A stretch of DNA of 64,000 bases from Pseudomonadota bacterium (GCA_023423975.1 JAFAEO010000004.1:248001-312000); one strand, 5' to 3'; numbered from the stretch's first letter, positions 8,719-17,733 are shown. The notes: a model not told the origin generated them from the sequence alone. A program made the numbers and translations.

Positions 8719-9342
8719 TCAGGACACGGTTTTTTTGTAGGGAATACGGGCCAGCTGGAAGGCATCCCGGGTGTGCGAATACCAGCCGGCGCCATGCATG
8801 CGTCCGACCAGGTCCAGCTTGTTGCCGTCGATGTAGCATTTGTCTGCATCAATCACGGCAGCGTCATCCACATGCAGGCCTTCAACCCGGGCAAGCAAAA
8901 TGATGCGCTTGCTATCGACATCAATTTCTTTCCACAGCCGGCATTCAAGCGCCACGGGACTGCCGGCAATCCGGCCTGGCTTGACCTTTTCCGAAGGCAA
9001 GGTAGCCAGCCCGGCTTCCTGCAATTCGTCAATGTGAAAGGGATATTCGGTGGCGGTAATATTCATGGCGTCCATCAGCGAGGCCGGCACCAGGTTGACG
9101 ACAAATTCGCCGGTGCGTTCAATATTGCGCAGGCTGTCTTTTTTTTCATCACCATGATGACCAATACCCAGTGCCACCACAGGCGGGTCGCCGGATAGCA
9201 CGTTGAAAAACGAAAACGGCGCAGCATTGTAGGCGCCATCCTCAGCCTGCGTTACCACCCAGGCGATGGGACGCGGCAGCACTACGCTCCCCATCAGTTT
9301 GTAGGTATTTTTTCCTTCCAGGGCCTGCATATCGAAATACAT
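8719..9342 (-). CDS. Flavin reductase-like (DIM6/NTAB family) protein
   Basis: A 207-residue flavin-binding split-barrel protein. Family features are KLMGSVVLPRPIAWV near the N-terminus, NAAPFSFFNVLSGDPPVVALGIG and the KDSLRNIERTGEFVVN block that binds FMN. The start at 9342 is supported by GGAG six bases upstream; an upstream in-frame extension has no such site. It is the first gene of the run 9342 to 4094, so a promoter should lie in the preceding 370 bases. It may supply reduced flavin to an oxygenase, but no partner oxygenase is seen in this run, so it could instead act directly as an oxidoreductase. Confidence 0.85.
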   Translation of the reverse strand: MYFDMQALEGKNTYKLMGSVVLPRPIAWVVTQAEDGAYNAAPFSFFNVLSGDPPVVALGIGHHGDEKKDSLRNIERTGEFVVNLVPASLMDAMNITATEYPFHIDELQEAGLATLPSEKVKPGRIAGSPVALECRLWKEIDVDSKRIILLARVEGLHVDDAAVIDADKCYIDGNKLDLVGRMHGAGWYSHTRDAFQLARIPYKKTVS

Positions 9343-9716
9343 ATTTGTCTCCGTGTGTGCCAAAGTCATGGTTTTAGCCGACGCCAGGGTCACATTGATG
9401 AATGTCGCAAGTATGAATGCGTCATGACGAATGCGTAATGGCAAAAACAAAAGGCGAAAAAGCCATACTTATGACCTTTTAAATATAACATCAATCCTGC
9501 GCCTGAACAAGCGTCAAGGCAGCAGGCAAGCCTTAAAGCAGAAAACGTGTTGGATAATGCGCTACCGACCGGTCGTGCAGCGCATCAGAAATGCGAGACC
9601 CATCGGTCCGTATTGTGGGCCGAAGGATGCCCGGACGCGCGCCCGGGCACATCCACCGGATCCCCCTGATATGATTCGATCGATATCGCGCCGGGCAGGC
9701 AGCAGCAGCCACAGAA
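9343..9716. other. Intergenic region upstream of the catabolic operon
   Basis: About 370 bases without a convincing gene, between two minus-strand genes. The part near 9430-9500 is AT-rich and is the likely site of the promoter for the operon starting at 9342, but I could not assign -35 and -10 boxes with confidence. No clear hairpin with a T-run was found after the metallo-hydrolase stop at 9717. Confidence 0.4.
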
Positions 9717-10784
9717 TTAGGCTGCCGCAGCGAACCTCAACACCCCCTGGTCATCCTCGGCGCGTGTCAGTTTACCCTCATGATAAAGCGTATGCAGGTG
9801 GGCCAGGGCCTCGCCCATGGCAAATGTCATCTGATGCAGATCCAGCTTGCGCTTGAACATCAGCGGCACCACGTCAGATGCCGACATCGGTTTCTCACGA
9901 CACCATTGCAGCACTTCGCTCAGGCGCTCGGCATGATGAGCCTGCTGCTGGCGAAGCCGTTCGTGCAGCCCCTTGAAGGGACGACCGTGAGAAGGCAGCA
10001 CCAGGGCATCTTCAGCCAGCGGCTCGTAGCTGTCCAGCGATTGCAGATACAGCTTCAAAGGATCGGCGTCGGGCTCATGATCGAAGACACTGACGTTGGT
10101 GGAGATGCGCGGCAGCACCATGTCGCCGGAAATCAGTACCTTGAGTTCCGGACAGTACAAGCTGATGTGTTCCGGCGCATGACCGTAGCCCGCGATGAAT
10201 TCCCACACGCGGCCACCGATGTGCAGGCGCTCACCACCGAGCATCCGCACGAAACGCCGCGGCATCCCTTCGACCAGTGAGGGGTAGTAGCTGGCGCGCT
10301 GGCGGATCTGTTCCTGCGCATCCGCATCGGTCAGGCCATGGCGTGCAAAATGCGCCACTGCCACATCCCCGCCGGTGCCCGCCCCGCCTGCGGGCCGTGA
10401 CGACCAGAGCGATGCCACGTAAAAATCAGTCATGCTCATATGCAGGGGCGCATTCCAGCGCTCACAGATCCATGCCGCCAGACCGGTATGGTCGGGATGC
10501 ATATGGGTGACAATCAGGCGCAAAACCGGCAAACCTTCCAGTGCGTTTTCAAAAATGGTTTCCCACAATGCCTTGACTTCGGGTTTAGCAATGCCGGTAT
10601 CCACGACCGTCCAGCCCTGGCGACCATCCACTTCATCCCGGAGCAACCATAAATTGATATGATCCAATGCAAACGGCAGGGGCATGCGAATCCATTTAAC
10701 GCCGGGGGCAACTTCCCTGGCCTGCCCCGGTTGTGGCAGCTCATCGCCGAAAGGATAATCCAGCCTTGCTTCAAGTTCGTTCAT
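9717..10784 (-). CDS. MBL-fold metallo-hydrolase, LiuR-regulated
   Basis: A 355-residue metallo-beta-lactamase-fold hydrolase. The metal-binding motif HMHPDH lies at residues 94-99; the later GYGHAPEHISLYC and SGDMVLP blocks supply the distal His and Asp ligands. A C-terminal helical, winged-helix-like extension (about 280-355) is typical of the RNase-Z/GloB-like group found beside acyl-CoA dehydrogenase genes. It is divergent from liuR, and its promoter spacer is filled by an 18-bp palindrome, so it should belong to the same regulon. It may be a thioesterase or hydroxyacylglutathione-type hydrolase acting on acyl-CoA products; the substrate is unproven. Confidence 0.87.
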   Translation of the reverse strand: MNELEARLDYPFGDELPQPGQAREVAPGVKWIRMPLPFALDHINLWLLRDEVDGRQGWTVVDTGIAKPEVKALWETIFENALEGLPVLRLIVTHMHPDHTGLAAWICERWNAPLHMSMTDFYVASLWSSRPAGGAGTGGDVAVAHFARHGLTDADAQEQIRQRASYYPSLVEGMPRRFVRMLGGERLHIGGRVWEFIAGYGHAPEHISLYCPELKVLISGDMVLPRISTNVSVFDHEPDADPLKLYLQSLDSYEPLAEDALVLPSHGRPFKGLHERLRQQQAHHAERLSEVLQWCREKPMSASDVVPLMFKRKLDLHQMTFAMGEALAHLHTLYHEGKLTRAEDDQGVLRFAAAA

Positions 10785-10823
10785 GCGTACCGCTCCTCAT
10801 TGACATTTGGTTTTAATTCATAG

Positions 10824-10853
10824 ATCATAGTTTACGTTAACGTAAACATGCAA
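10824..10853 (-). promoter_or_regulatory. LiuR operator inside promoter spacer of the metallo-hydrolase gene
   Basis: A perfect 18-bp palindrome GTTTACGTTAACGTAAAC (10830-10847) exactly fills the spacer between TTGCAT (minus strand, 10853-10848) and TATGAT (10829-10824). Long-spacer promoters with the operator between -35 and -10 are the hallmark of MerR-type regulation. The same palindrome lies about 40 bases before the liuR ATG, so autoregulation is likely. Confidence 0.75.
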
Positions 10854-10885
10854 GCCCGAATCCTCTTCCGGGCTGCTTTGCCTCC

Positions 10886-11281
10886 ATGAACCCACGCACC
10901 TGGTCTATTTCCGAACTCGCGGAAGAATTCAGTATCACGCCGCGGACCCTTCGTTTTTACGAAGATCACCGCATTGTCAATCCCATCCGGGATGGCCAAA
11001 AGCGTATCTACACCCATCGGGACCGGACGCGCCTGAAGCTGGCGTTGCGTGGCAAACGGCTGGGACTACAATTGTCCGAAATCTGCTCGCTTATCGGCAT
11101 GTACGAGGGCCCGGGCAGTACACAGCCGCAATTGCAAAGCTACCTGACAATCCTCACCCGCCACAAACAGCAATTGATGCAGCAGAAGCAGGACCTGGAC
11201 CAGACTCTGGCTGAAATCGCCGAACAGGAAAAAAACTGCCTGCAACTGCTAAGCGAAGTGAACGCCACCGCGCCCAAATGA
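10886..11281 (+). CDS. liuR: MerR-family transcriptional regulator LiuR
   Basis: A 131-residue MerR-type regulator. The N-terminal winged helix (about 5-75) shows WSISELAEEFSITPRTLRFYED and the RIYTHRDRTRLKLALRGKRLG helix; a coiled-coil dimerisation helix rich in Gln, Lys and Glu follows at about 90-120. There is no Cys-containing metal-binding loop, so it is not a metal sensor. Its place before isovaleryl-CoA dehydrogenase and methylcrotonyl-CoA carboxylase genes, together with the ACGT-rich palindromes, identifies it as LiuR, the regulator of leucine and isovalerate use in proteobacteria. No good ribosome-binding site precedes the ATG at 10886. Effector identity is not visible. Confidence 0.88.
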   Translation: MNPRTWSISELAEEFSITPRTLRFYEDHRIVNPIRDGQKRIYTHRDRTRLKLALRGKRLGLQLSEICSLIGMYEGPGSTQPQLQSYLTILTRHKQQLMQQKQDLDQTLAEIAEQEKNCLQLLSEVNATAPK

Positions 11282-11716
11282 GTGGACCAAGCCCCGGCAC
11301 GGGCGGCCACGAGACAAATGAGAGACCGCAGGCCGGACGCCGACAAGCACAATCGGCTACCTCGCCTGAGCCGATATTCCGTTCAACTTTTACCAAAAAA
11401 ATCATTTCTCCTGTACCAGTCCACACGATCTGAATCCGCTGTGCGCATGGGTCCCCTGCCCCTTGAAACGCACCACCCGCTTACGGGTTTATCCTGAGCT
11501 GTCCTTTATTGACGTTTACGTAAACGTAATGATATATTGAGCACTTATCCCGGACAGGTGCAATACCCGTACACAGTGGGCAATTTCCACACTGGCGATT
11601 ACCCTTGTTTGCGCATTTTGGTCATCAAGCCGTGATCCGGTTCACGTACACTAATACCTGTCAGTGCGGCCTTAACCTGTTGGCCATACTTACACCCACA
11701 ACGACGGAGACTTTTC
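11282..11716. promoter_or_regulatory. Intergenic region with liu operon promoter and long leader
   Basis: About 435 bases without a gene between liuR and liuA. It holds the operator and promoter at 11509-11538. The transcript would then have a leader of roughly 170 bases before the liuA ATG, in which I see no recognisable riboswitch or leader peptide. GGAG precedes the liuA start. Confidence 0.5.
11509..11538 (+). promoter_or_regulatory. liu operon promoter with LiuR operator in the spacer
   Basis: TTGACG (11509-11514) and TATATT (11533-11538) are separated by 18 bases, longer than the normal 17. A perfect 16-bp palindrome ACGTTTACGTAAACGT (11512-11527) overlaps the -35 box and the spacer. 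The segment 11515-11530 matches the core of the site at 10831-10846 in 14 of 16 positions. This is the expected geometry for MerR-type activation or repression by promoter twisting. Confidence 0.78.
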
Positions 11717-12895
11717 ATGACGCTTCCCGGTTTGAATTTTGATCTGGGCCAGGATCTGGATATGTTGCGCGATGCCGTAGCCGATTTTGCCAAGGCAGAA
11801 ATCGCCCCACGTGCTGCCCAGCTGGATCGCGACGACCAATTCCCCATGGACCTGTGGAAAAAATTCGGCGATCTGGGCGTCCTTGGCATGACGGTGAGCG
11901 AAGATTATGGCGGCGCCAATCTTGGCTATCTGGCCCATATGATCGTCATGGAAGAACTCTCGCGTGCCAGCGCTTCGGTGGCCCTGTCCTACGGCGCGCA
12001 CTCCAACCTGTGCGTCAATCAGTTGCATCGCAACGGCACCGAAGCACAAAAGCAAAAATACCTGCCCAAACTCATCAGCGGCGAGCATATCGGTGCACTG
12101 GCCATGAGCGAACCGGGCGCCGGCTCCGATGTGGTCAGCATGAAATTGCGTGCCGAGAAAAAAGGCGACCACTATGTGCTCAATGGCACCAAAATGTGGA
12201 TCACCAACGGCCCGGACGCCGATACCCTGGTGGTGTACGCCAAAACCGACCCACAGGCCAATGCCAAAGGTATTACTGCCTTTATCATTGAAAAAGGCTT
12301 CAAGGGGTTTTCCGTGGCCCAGAAACTGGACAAACTGGGCATGCGCGGCAGCCATACCGGCGAACTGGTGTTTGAAAACTGCGAAGTTCCCGAAGAGAAC
12401 ATCCTTGGGCAGCTCAACGGTGGCGTCAAAGTACTCATGAGCGGTCTGGACTACGAACGCGCCGTGCTGGCCGGCGGGCCGCTGGGCATCATGCAGGCCG
12501 TCATGGACATCACCGTCCCTTACGTACATGACCGAAAGCAGTTTGGCCAGTCTATCGGCCAATTCCAATTGATTCAGGGAAAAATGGCCGATTTGTACAC
12601 GACGCTGCAGGCAAGCCGGGCCTTTTGCTACACCGTCGGCAAGCACCTGGATCGTCTGGGCGATGGCCACGTGCGCGAAGTGCGTAAGGATTGCGCCGCC
12701 GTGATTCTGTATTGTGCAGAAAAAGCCACCTGGATGGCCGGCGAAGGCATCCAGATCCTGGGCGGCAACGGGTACATCAACGAGTACCCCACGGGACGCC
12801 TGTGGCGCGATGCCAAGCTGTATGAGATCGGCGCCGGCACCAGTGAAATCCGTCGCATGCTGATCGGGCGTGAGCTGTTTAACGAAACACGCTAG
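11717..12895 (+). CDS. liuA: Isovaleryl-CoA dehydrogenase
   Basis: A 392-residue acyl-CoA dehydrogenase that oxidises isovaleryl-CoA to 3-methylcrotonyl-CoA in leucine breakdown, passing electrons to ETF. Motifs in order: MSEPGAGSDV (about 130-139), KMWITNG, the LDYERAVLAGGPLG block with Glu247 where isovaleryl-CoA dehydrogenases place their catalytic base, RKQFGQSIGQFQLIQ, GGNGYINEYP and IGAGTSEIRR. Glu in this block, rather than near the C-terminal GT motif, separates it from short-chain and medium-chain enzymes. It is the first gene of the liu operon behind the LiuR promoter, with GGAG upstream. Full family length and no defects. Confidence 0.95.
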   Translation: MTLPGLNFDLGQDLDMLRDAVADFAKAEIAPRAAQLDRDDQFPMDLWKKFGDLGVLGMTVSEDYGGANLGYLAHMIVMEELSRASASVALSYGAHSNLCVNQLHRNGTEAQKQKYLPKLISGEHIGALAMSEPGAGSDVVSMKLRAEKKGDHYVLNGTKMWITNGPDADTLVVYAKTDPQANAKGITAFIIEKGFKGFSVAQKLDKLGMRGSHTGELVFENCEVPEENILGQLNGGVKVLMSGLDYERAVLAGGPLGIMQAVMDITVPYVHDRKQFGQSIGQFQLIQGKMADLYTTLQASRAFCYTVGKHLDRLGDGHVREVRKDCAAVILYCAEKATWMAGEGIQILGGNGYINEYPTGRLWRDAKLYEIGAGTSEIRRMLIGRELFNETR

Positions 12896-12946
12896 TCATT
12901 TGGCCTGGTCAGCGAACCGGGCCACTAGCTGCAAGACAAAAGACAC

Positions 12947-14815
12947 ATGACTATGCCGCTCACCGCAGATCATCAGCAAGTCCGACAAGTCGAGCCGCCC
13001 GTGCCGGAACCTTCGGCGCTGGCCGCCGAAATTCTGGCCGGCTTCAACCGACACTATTCGCTGTTTCGCTTTGTCGCGCAACGGGCCAAGGCGCTGTTTG
13101 AGTCACACGATTGGCATGGTATGCAGCGAGTCAACCGCGAGCGGATAGACTACTACGACACGCGGGTGCGCGAGTGCACACGGCAGATCACCCAGTTGCT
13201 GGACAAGACCAGCATGGCCATGCAGGATCCGAAGCTGGGCAGTGCCTTTACCAAAGAACAGAGCCAGTACTGGCAGGATATCAAGCAAGCCTTTACGCAA
13301 CTGTTGCTGGAGCATAGCCAGCCCGAGTGTGCAGAAACCTTCTTCAATTCGGTCTGCAGCCGGATCATGCATCGCGACTATTTTCACAACGACTTCCTGT
13401 TTGTGCGTCCTGCCGTTGCCACCGACTATATTGATGCCCAGGGCAGTTCCTATCGCGTTTACTACCCGCACACGCACGGCATCGTGTCCACGGTCATCGA
13501 CATGGTGGCCGATTTCGGACTGGCCCTGCCTTACCACGATCTGCCTGCAGACGCCCATCTGCTGGCCCGCCGCGCCGTGGGCGTGCTGCGCAAAGAGATC
13601 ATCAAAACCGGCGGCTCGCGTATTGCACCCGACTGCCAGATCCATGTGCTGCGCAGTCTGTTTTTCCGTAACAAGGGCGCCTATATCATAGGTCGCTTCA
13701 TCAATAACGGGCAGCTCTATCCCTTTGCTATTCCGCTGCTGCACACGCCTGCGCACGAAGTCAAATTGCATGCACTGCTGCACACGCGCGCCGATATCAG
13801 CACACTGTTCAGCTTTACCCGTGCCTATTTTCTGGTAGACATGGAAACCCCCTCCTCTTACGTTTCGTTCCTGCACACGCTGATGCCGGCCAAGCCCAAG
13901 GCGGAACTGTATACGGCGATCGGGCTGCAGAAACAGGGCAAGACCCTGTTCTACCGCGATTTCCTGCATCACCTTACGCATTCCACCGACACCTTTGACA
14001 TTGCCCCCGGTATCGAAGGCATGGTGATGACCGTATTTACACTGGGCTCTTATCCCTATGTGTTCAAACTCATCCGCGACAGGATCCGCAAGGACGGAAT
14101 GGTGCACACGACCGTTAGACAGAAATACCAGATGGTCAAGCTGCATGATCGGGTCGGGCGCATGGCAGATACCTGGGAATATTCGCAAGTGGCCCTGCCG
14201 CTACACCGGTTTTCCGATGCTTTACTCAAAGAGCTGCGCACCGAAGTGCCCAGCCTGATCGAAGAGACAGAAAACGCCATCGTCTTTCGGCATGTCTATA
14301 TCGAACGCCGCATGACGCCACTGAACCTGTATCTGAACCGGGCCAGCGATGCGGCCCTTGAAGACGCCGTCAAAGGCTACGGGGATGCCATTGCCGAACT
14401 GGCTGCTGCCAATATTTTTGCGGGCGATATGCTGTACAAGAATTTTGGCGTCACCCGTCTGGGCCGTATCGTATTCTATGACTACGACGAAATACAGCCT
14501 GTCACTGATATGGTTTTCCGAAAGATCCCGCCGGCGCCCAATGAAGAAGCCGAGATGTCCGACGAGCCCTGGTACGCCGTTCACGCCAATGACGTTTTCC
14601 CGGAGGAATTCGAACGATTCCTGCTGGGAGACCCACGCGTGCGGCGTGCATTCCTGAAACACCACGCCCAACTACTGGATTATCAATGGTGGCAGCACCG
14701 GCAGAACCGGGTCGCGTCCGGTAAAATTGAAGATATCTTTCCCTACCCCGCCGAGCGCTGTCTGCATCGCGCAGACGCACCGCGGCAACATAATTCATTA
14801 AAGGAATCGACATGA
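12947..14815 (+). CDS. aceK: Isocitrate dehydrogenase kinase/phosphatase
   Basis: A 622-residue AceK, slightly longer than the usual 575-605. It phosphorylates and dephosphorylates isocitrate dehydrogenase and so controls flux between the TCA cycle and the glyoxylate bypass. The C-terminal signature DYQWWQHRQNRVASGKIEDI followed by FPYP is diagnostic, and the kinase-like ADMxxKNFGVTRLGR-type segment with FYDYDEI is present near residues 480-525. It lies 51 bases after liuA, and its last codons overlap the thiolase start as ATGA. This position inside the leucine operon links acetyl-CoA production to its use. The N-terminal 20 or so residues are uncertain because the ATG at 12947 has only a weak ribosome-binding site. 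Confidence 0.95.
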   Translation: MTMPLTADHQQVRQVEPPVPEPSALAAEILAGFNRHYSLFRFVAQRAKALFESHDWHGMQRVNRERIDYYDTRVRECTRQITQLLDKTSMAMQDPKLGSAFTKEQSQYWQDIKQAFTQLLLEHSQPECAETFFNSVCSRIMHRDYFHNDFLFVRPAVATDYIDAQGSSYRVYYPHTHGIVSTVIDMVADFGLALPYHDLPADAHLLARRAVGVLRKEIIKTGGSRIAPDCQIHVLRSLFFRNKGAYIIGRFINNGQLYPFAIPLLHTPAHEVKLHALLHTRADISTLFSFTRAYFLVDMETPSSYVSFLHTLMPAKPKAELYTAIGLQKQGKTLFYRDFLHHLTHSTDTFDIAPGIEGMVMTVFTLGSYPYVFKLIRDRIRKDGMVHTTVRQKYQMVKLHDRVGRMADTWEYSQVALPLHRFSDALLKELRTEVPSLIEETENAIVFRHVYIERRMTPLNLYLNRASDAALEDAVKGYGDAIAELAAANIFAGDMLYKNFGVTRLGRIVFYDYDEIQPVTDMVFRKIPPAPNEEAEMSDEPWYAVHANDVFPEEFERFLLGDPRVRRAFLKHHAQLLDYQWWQHRQNRVASGKIEDIFPYPAERCLHRADAPRQHNSLKEST

Positions 14816-15993
14816 ATGATCCTATCGTAATCGTTTCTGCTGCCCGTACCCCCATGGGCGCCATGATGGGCAGCCTTTCCGGGCTGGCCGCACATGAACT
14901 GGGCGCCACCGCCATCCGCGCCGCAGTAGAGCGCGCAGGCATCAAGGCCGACGATGTCCAGGAAGTGATCATGGGCAACGTCCTGCAGGCCGGGCAAGGT
15001 CAGGCGCCAGCCCGCCAGGCCGCATTGGGCGGCGGCCTGCCTAAAAGCGTGGCATGCACCACCATCCATAAGGTCTGCGGCTCGGGCCTGAAAGCAGCCA
15101 TGCTGGCGCATGACCTGCTGCTGGCCGGCAGCGCCGAGGTCGTCGTGGCCGGTGGCCAGGAAAGCATGAGCAACGCCCCGTATCTGCTGCTCAAAGGCCG
15201 CCAGGGCTATCGCTATGGTCACTCTACCGTCTATGACCATATGGCGCTGGACGGGCTGGAAGACGCCTATGAGCGAGGCACCGCCATGGGTGTCTTTGCT
15301 GAAAAATGTGCCGATAAATACACCTTCAGCCGCCAGGACCAGGACGCGTTTTCCATCGAGTCGCTCAAGCGCGCCAATGCCGCCATTGCCGATGGCAGCT
15401 TCGAATGGGAAATTGCACCCGTGACCGTCAGCGGCCGCGGCGGCGACACGATTGTCAGTACCGATGAGTCGCCCGGCAAGGCCAAACCAGAAAAGATCCC
15501 CTCTCTCAAACCTGCGTTCAAAAAAGACGGCTCGGTCACGGCGGCAAACTCGTCCTCCATTTCCGATGGCGCGGCAGCACTGGTCATCATGCGCGAATCT
15601 ACCGCCAAAAAACTGGGGGCAACGCCTATTGCGCGTATTGTCGGCCATTCACAGCACTCACATGAACCCGAGTGGTTTACCACTGCACCGGTCAGCGCCA
15701 TCAAGAAATTGCTGGATAAGCTGTCATGGAGCAAAGACGAGGTTGATCTTTACGAAATCAACGAAGCCTTCGCCGTGGTCACCATGGCCGCCATGAAAGA
15801 GCTGGAACTGGATCACGCCAAAGTCAATATCCATGGCGGCGCCACTGCACTGGGCCATCCTATCGGTGCATCCGGCGCACGGATTCTGACCACGTTGCTT
15901 GGCGCGCTGCGCAAGACCAAAGGAAAACGCGGTGTGGCCTCTTTGTGCATCGGCGGCGGAGAAGCGGTGGCGCTGGCCGTCGAAATGATCTGA
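14812..15993 (+). CDS. Acetyl-CoA C-acetyltransferase (thiolase)
   Basis: A 393-residue type II thiolase that interconverts two acetyl-CoA and acetoacetyl-CoA. The acyl-accepting Cys is residue 89 in HKVCGSG; NEAFAVV, GGATALGHPIGASGARI and the C-terminal CIGGGEA block complete the active site. The start overlaps the aceK stop (ATGA), and AAAGGA lies in the aceK tail. In a leucine pathway it would process acetoacetyl-CoA formed from the end product acetoacetate. It may be called atoB or phaA elsewhere; I leave the symbol blank because sequence cannot decide between catabolic and PHB roles. Confidence 0.93.
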   Translation: MNDPIVIVSAARTPMGAMMGSLSGLAAHELGATAIRAAVERAGIKADDVQEVIMGNVLQAGQGQAPARQAALGGGLPKSVACTTIHKVCGSGLKAAMLAHDLLLAGSAEVVVAGGQESMSNAPYLLLKGRQGYRYGHSTVYDHMALDGLEDAYERGTAMGVFAEKCADKYTFSRQDQDAFSIESLKRANAAIADGSFEWEIAPVTVSGRGGDTIVSTDESPGKAKPEKIPSLKPAFKKDGSVTAANSSSISDGAAALVIMRESTAKKLGATPIARIVGHSQHSHEPEWFTTAPVSAIKKLLDKLSWSKDEVDLYEINEAFAVVTMAAMKELELDHAKVNIHGGATALGHPIGASGARILTTLLGALRKTKGKRGVASLCIGGGEAVALAVEMI

Positions 15994-16005
15994 CCTTATG
16001 GCTCT

Positions 16006-16037
16006 ACCGTGCCGGGCAACAGTCTGCCCGGCACGGT
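16006..16037 (+). terminator. 13-bp hairpin between thiolase and liuB
   Basis: Arms 16006-16018 and 16025-16037 pair perfectly around a 6-base loop; only TTTA-type bases follow the stem, not a strong T-run. It lies 12 bases after the thiolase stop and about 75 before liuB. It may be a partial terminator or an mRNA stabilising element that lowers liuB/liuD relative to upstream genes. Confidence 0.5.
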
Positions 16038-16111
16038 TTACACCAAACCATCCACCCTGTTGCTCGCGCCGGTCGGCACGCAGCTGCCGGCTACTTGCAT
16101 GGAAATGTTTT

Positions 16112-17719
16112 ATGCCCGTTATCACCTCAAAAATCAATGCCCGGTCTGCAGGCTTCCTGGAAAACGCACAGGCAATGCAGCAACAGATTGATGATCTGAA
16201 GCAGCACCTGGAGAAAACTGCACTAGGGGGTGGCGAAAACGCCCGCGCCAAGCACGTGGCGCGCGGCAAATTGCTGCCACGCGACCGTGTCGAGCGCCTG
16301 CTCGATCCCGGCTCGCCCTTTCTGGAGCTCTCGCCCATGGCGGCGCACGAAATGTACGAGGGTGATGCGCCCGGCGCCGGCGTCATTACCGGCATCGGCC
16401 GGGTCAACGGGGTCGAATGCGTTATCGTATGCAACGATGCCACGGTCAAGGGCGGCACATACTACCCCATGACAGTCAAGAAGCATCTGCGGGCCCAGGA
16501 AATTGCCCAGCAGAATCGCCTGCCCTGCATTTATCTGGTGGATTCGGGCGGTGCCAATCTGCCGCGCCAGGACATGGTGTTCCCGGATCGCGATCATTTC
16601 GGACGCATTTTCTATAACCAGGCGGTCATGTCCTCCATGAGCATTGCGCAAATAGCCGTTGTCATGGGCTCATGTACGGCCGGCGGCGCCTACGTTCCTG
16701 CCATGAGCGATGAATCGATCATCGTCAAAAATCAGGGCACCATCTTTCTGGGCGGCCCGCCACTGGTAAAAGCGGCAACGGGCGAGGTCGTGACGGCCGA
16801 AGACCTGGGCGGCGGCGATGTGCATACGCGCCTGTCGGGCGTTGTAGACCATCTGGCCAACAGCGATCTGCATGCCCTGCAACTGGCACGCGACACAGTG
16901 GCGCGCTTAAATATCAAAAAGAACATCCCCCTTAAACTGCAAGCGGTGCGCGAACCGCTGTACGATCCTGCGGAACTGAACGGCATCATTCCGGCCGATA
17001 CCCGCAAGCCTTACGACGTGCGCGAAGTGATCGCACGGATTGTCGATGGCTCCGAATTCGATGAGTTCAAGGCGCGCTTTGGTACTACGCTGGTTACCGG
17101 CTTTGCCCATTTGCATGGCATGCCGGTCGGCATCATTGCCAACAACGGCATCCTGTTTTCCGAAGCGGCGCAAAAAGGCGCACACTTTATTGAACTGTGC
17201 TGCCAGCGCAAGATCCCGCTGATTTTTTTGCAGAACATTACCGGTTTCATGGTGGGTCGCAAATACGAAAACGAAGGCATTGCGCGTCACGGCGCCAAGA
17301 TGGTTACTGCCGTGTCTACCGCTTCAGTACCCAAGATCACCGTTCTTATCGGCGGCTCATTCGGTGCCGGCAACTACGGCATGTGCGGCCGCGCTTTCAA
17401 TCCGCGTATGCTCTTCATGTGGCCCAATGCCCGTATTTCGGTCATGGGTGGCGAGCAGGCGGCCAGCGTGCTGTCTACCATCCGCCGCGATGGCATCGAG
17501 GCCAAGGGCGGCAGCTGGTCTGCCGACGAAGAAGAACTATTCAAGGCCCCGATTCGCGATCAGTACGAACGCGAAGGGCATCCTTACTACGCCACTGCAC
17601 GCCTGTGGGATGACGGCATCATCCAGCCGGCCGACACCCGCCGGGTATTGGCGCTAAGCCTGTCCGCAGCCCTGAACGCCCCGATAGAAGACACCCGTTT
17701 CGGCGTGTTCCGTATCTGA
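16112..17719 (+). CDS. liuB: Methylcrotonyl-CoA carboxylase, carboxyltransferase (beta) subunit
   Basis: A 535-residue biotin-dependent carboxyltransferase, the usual length of the beta subunit. It moves CO2 from carboxybiotin to 3-methylcrotonyl-CoA, giving 3-methylglutaconyl-CoA. Crotonase-like N and C halves are visible: GGTYYPMTVKKHLRAQEIA and LVDSGGANLPRQDMVFPD, then the oxyanion-forming SCTAGGAYVPAMSDE, and in the second half GSFGAGNYGMCGRAF and MGGEQAASVL. The ATG at 16112 is preferred since GGA precedes it and the protein then begins at the normal family position; upstream in-frame codons would add 38 unlikely residues. It is followed after 14 bases by liuD. Confidence 0.95.
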   Translation: MPVITSKINARSAGFLENAQAMQQQIDDLKQHLEKTALGGGENARAKHVARGKLLPRDRVERLLDPGSPFLELSPMAAHEMYEGDAPGAGVITGIGRVNGVECVIVCNDATVKGGTYYPMTVKKHLRAQEIAQQNRLPCIYLVDSGGANLPRQDMVFPDRDHFGRIFYNQAVMSSMSIAQIAVVMGSCTAGGAYVPAMSDESIIVKNQGTIFLGGPPLVKAATGEVVTAEDLGGGDVHTRLSGVVDHLANSDLHALQLARDTVARLNIKKNIPLKLQAVREPLYDPAELNGIIPADTRKPYDVREVIARIVDGSEFDEFKARFGTTLVTGFAHLHGMPVGIIANNGILFSEAAQKGAHFIELCCQRKIPLIFLQNITGFMVGRKYENEGIARHGAKMVTAVSTASVPKITVLIGGSFGAGNYGMCGRAFNPRMLFMWPNARISVMGGEQAASVLSTIRRDGIEAKGGSWSADEEELFKAPIRDQYEREGHPYYATARLWDDGIIQPADTRRVLALSLSAALNAPIEDTRFGVFRI

Positions 17720-17733
17720 CCGGAGACAAGATC

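Noticed and set aside
11690..12670. 326-codon open frame opposite liuA
   Set aside because: Mirror of a high-GC coding frame; no family features, and liuA is certain.
13103..14188. 361-codon open frame opposite aceK
   Set aside because: Same reason: antisense frame without protein-like motifs.
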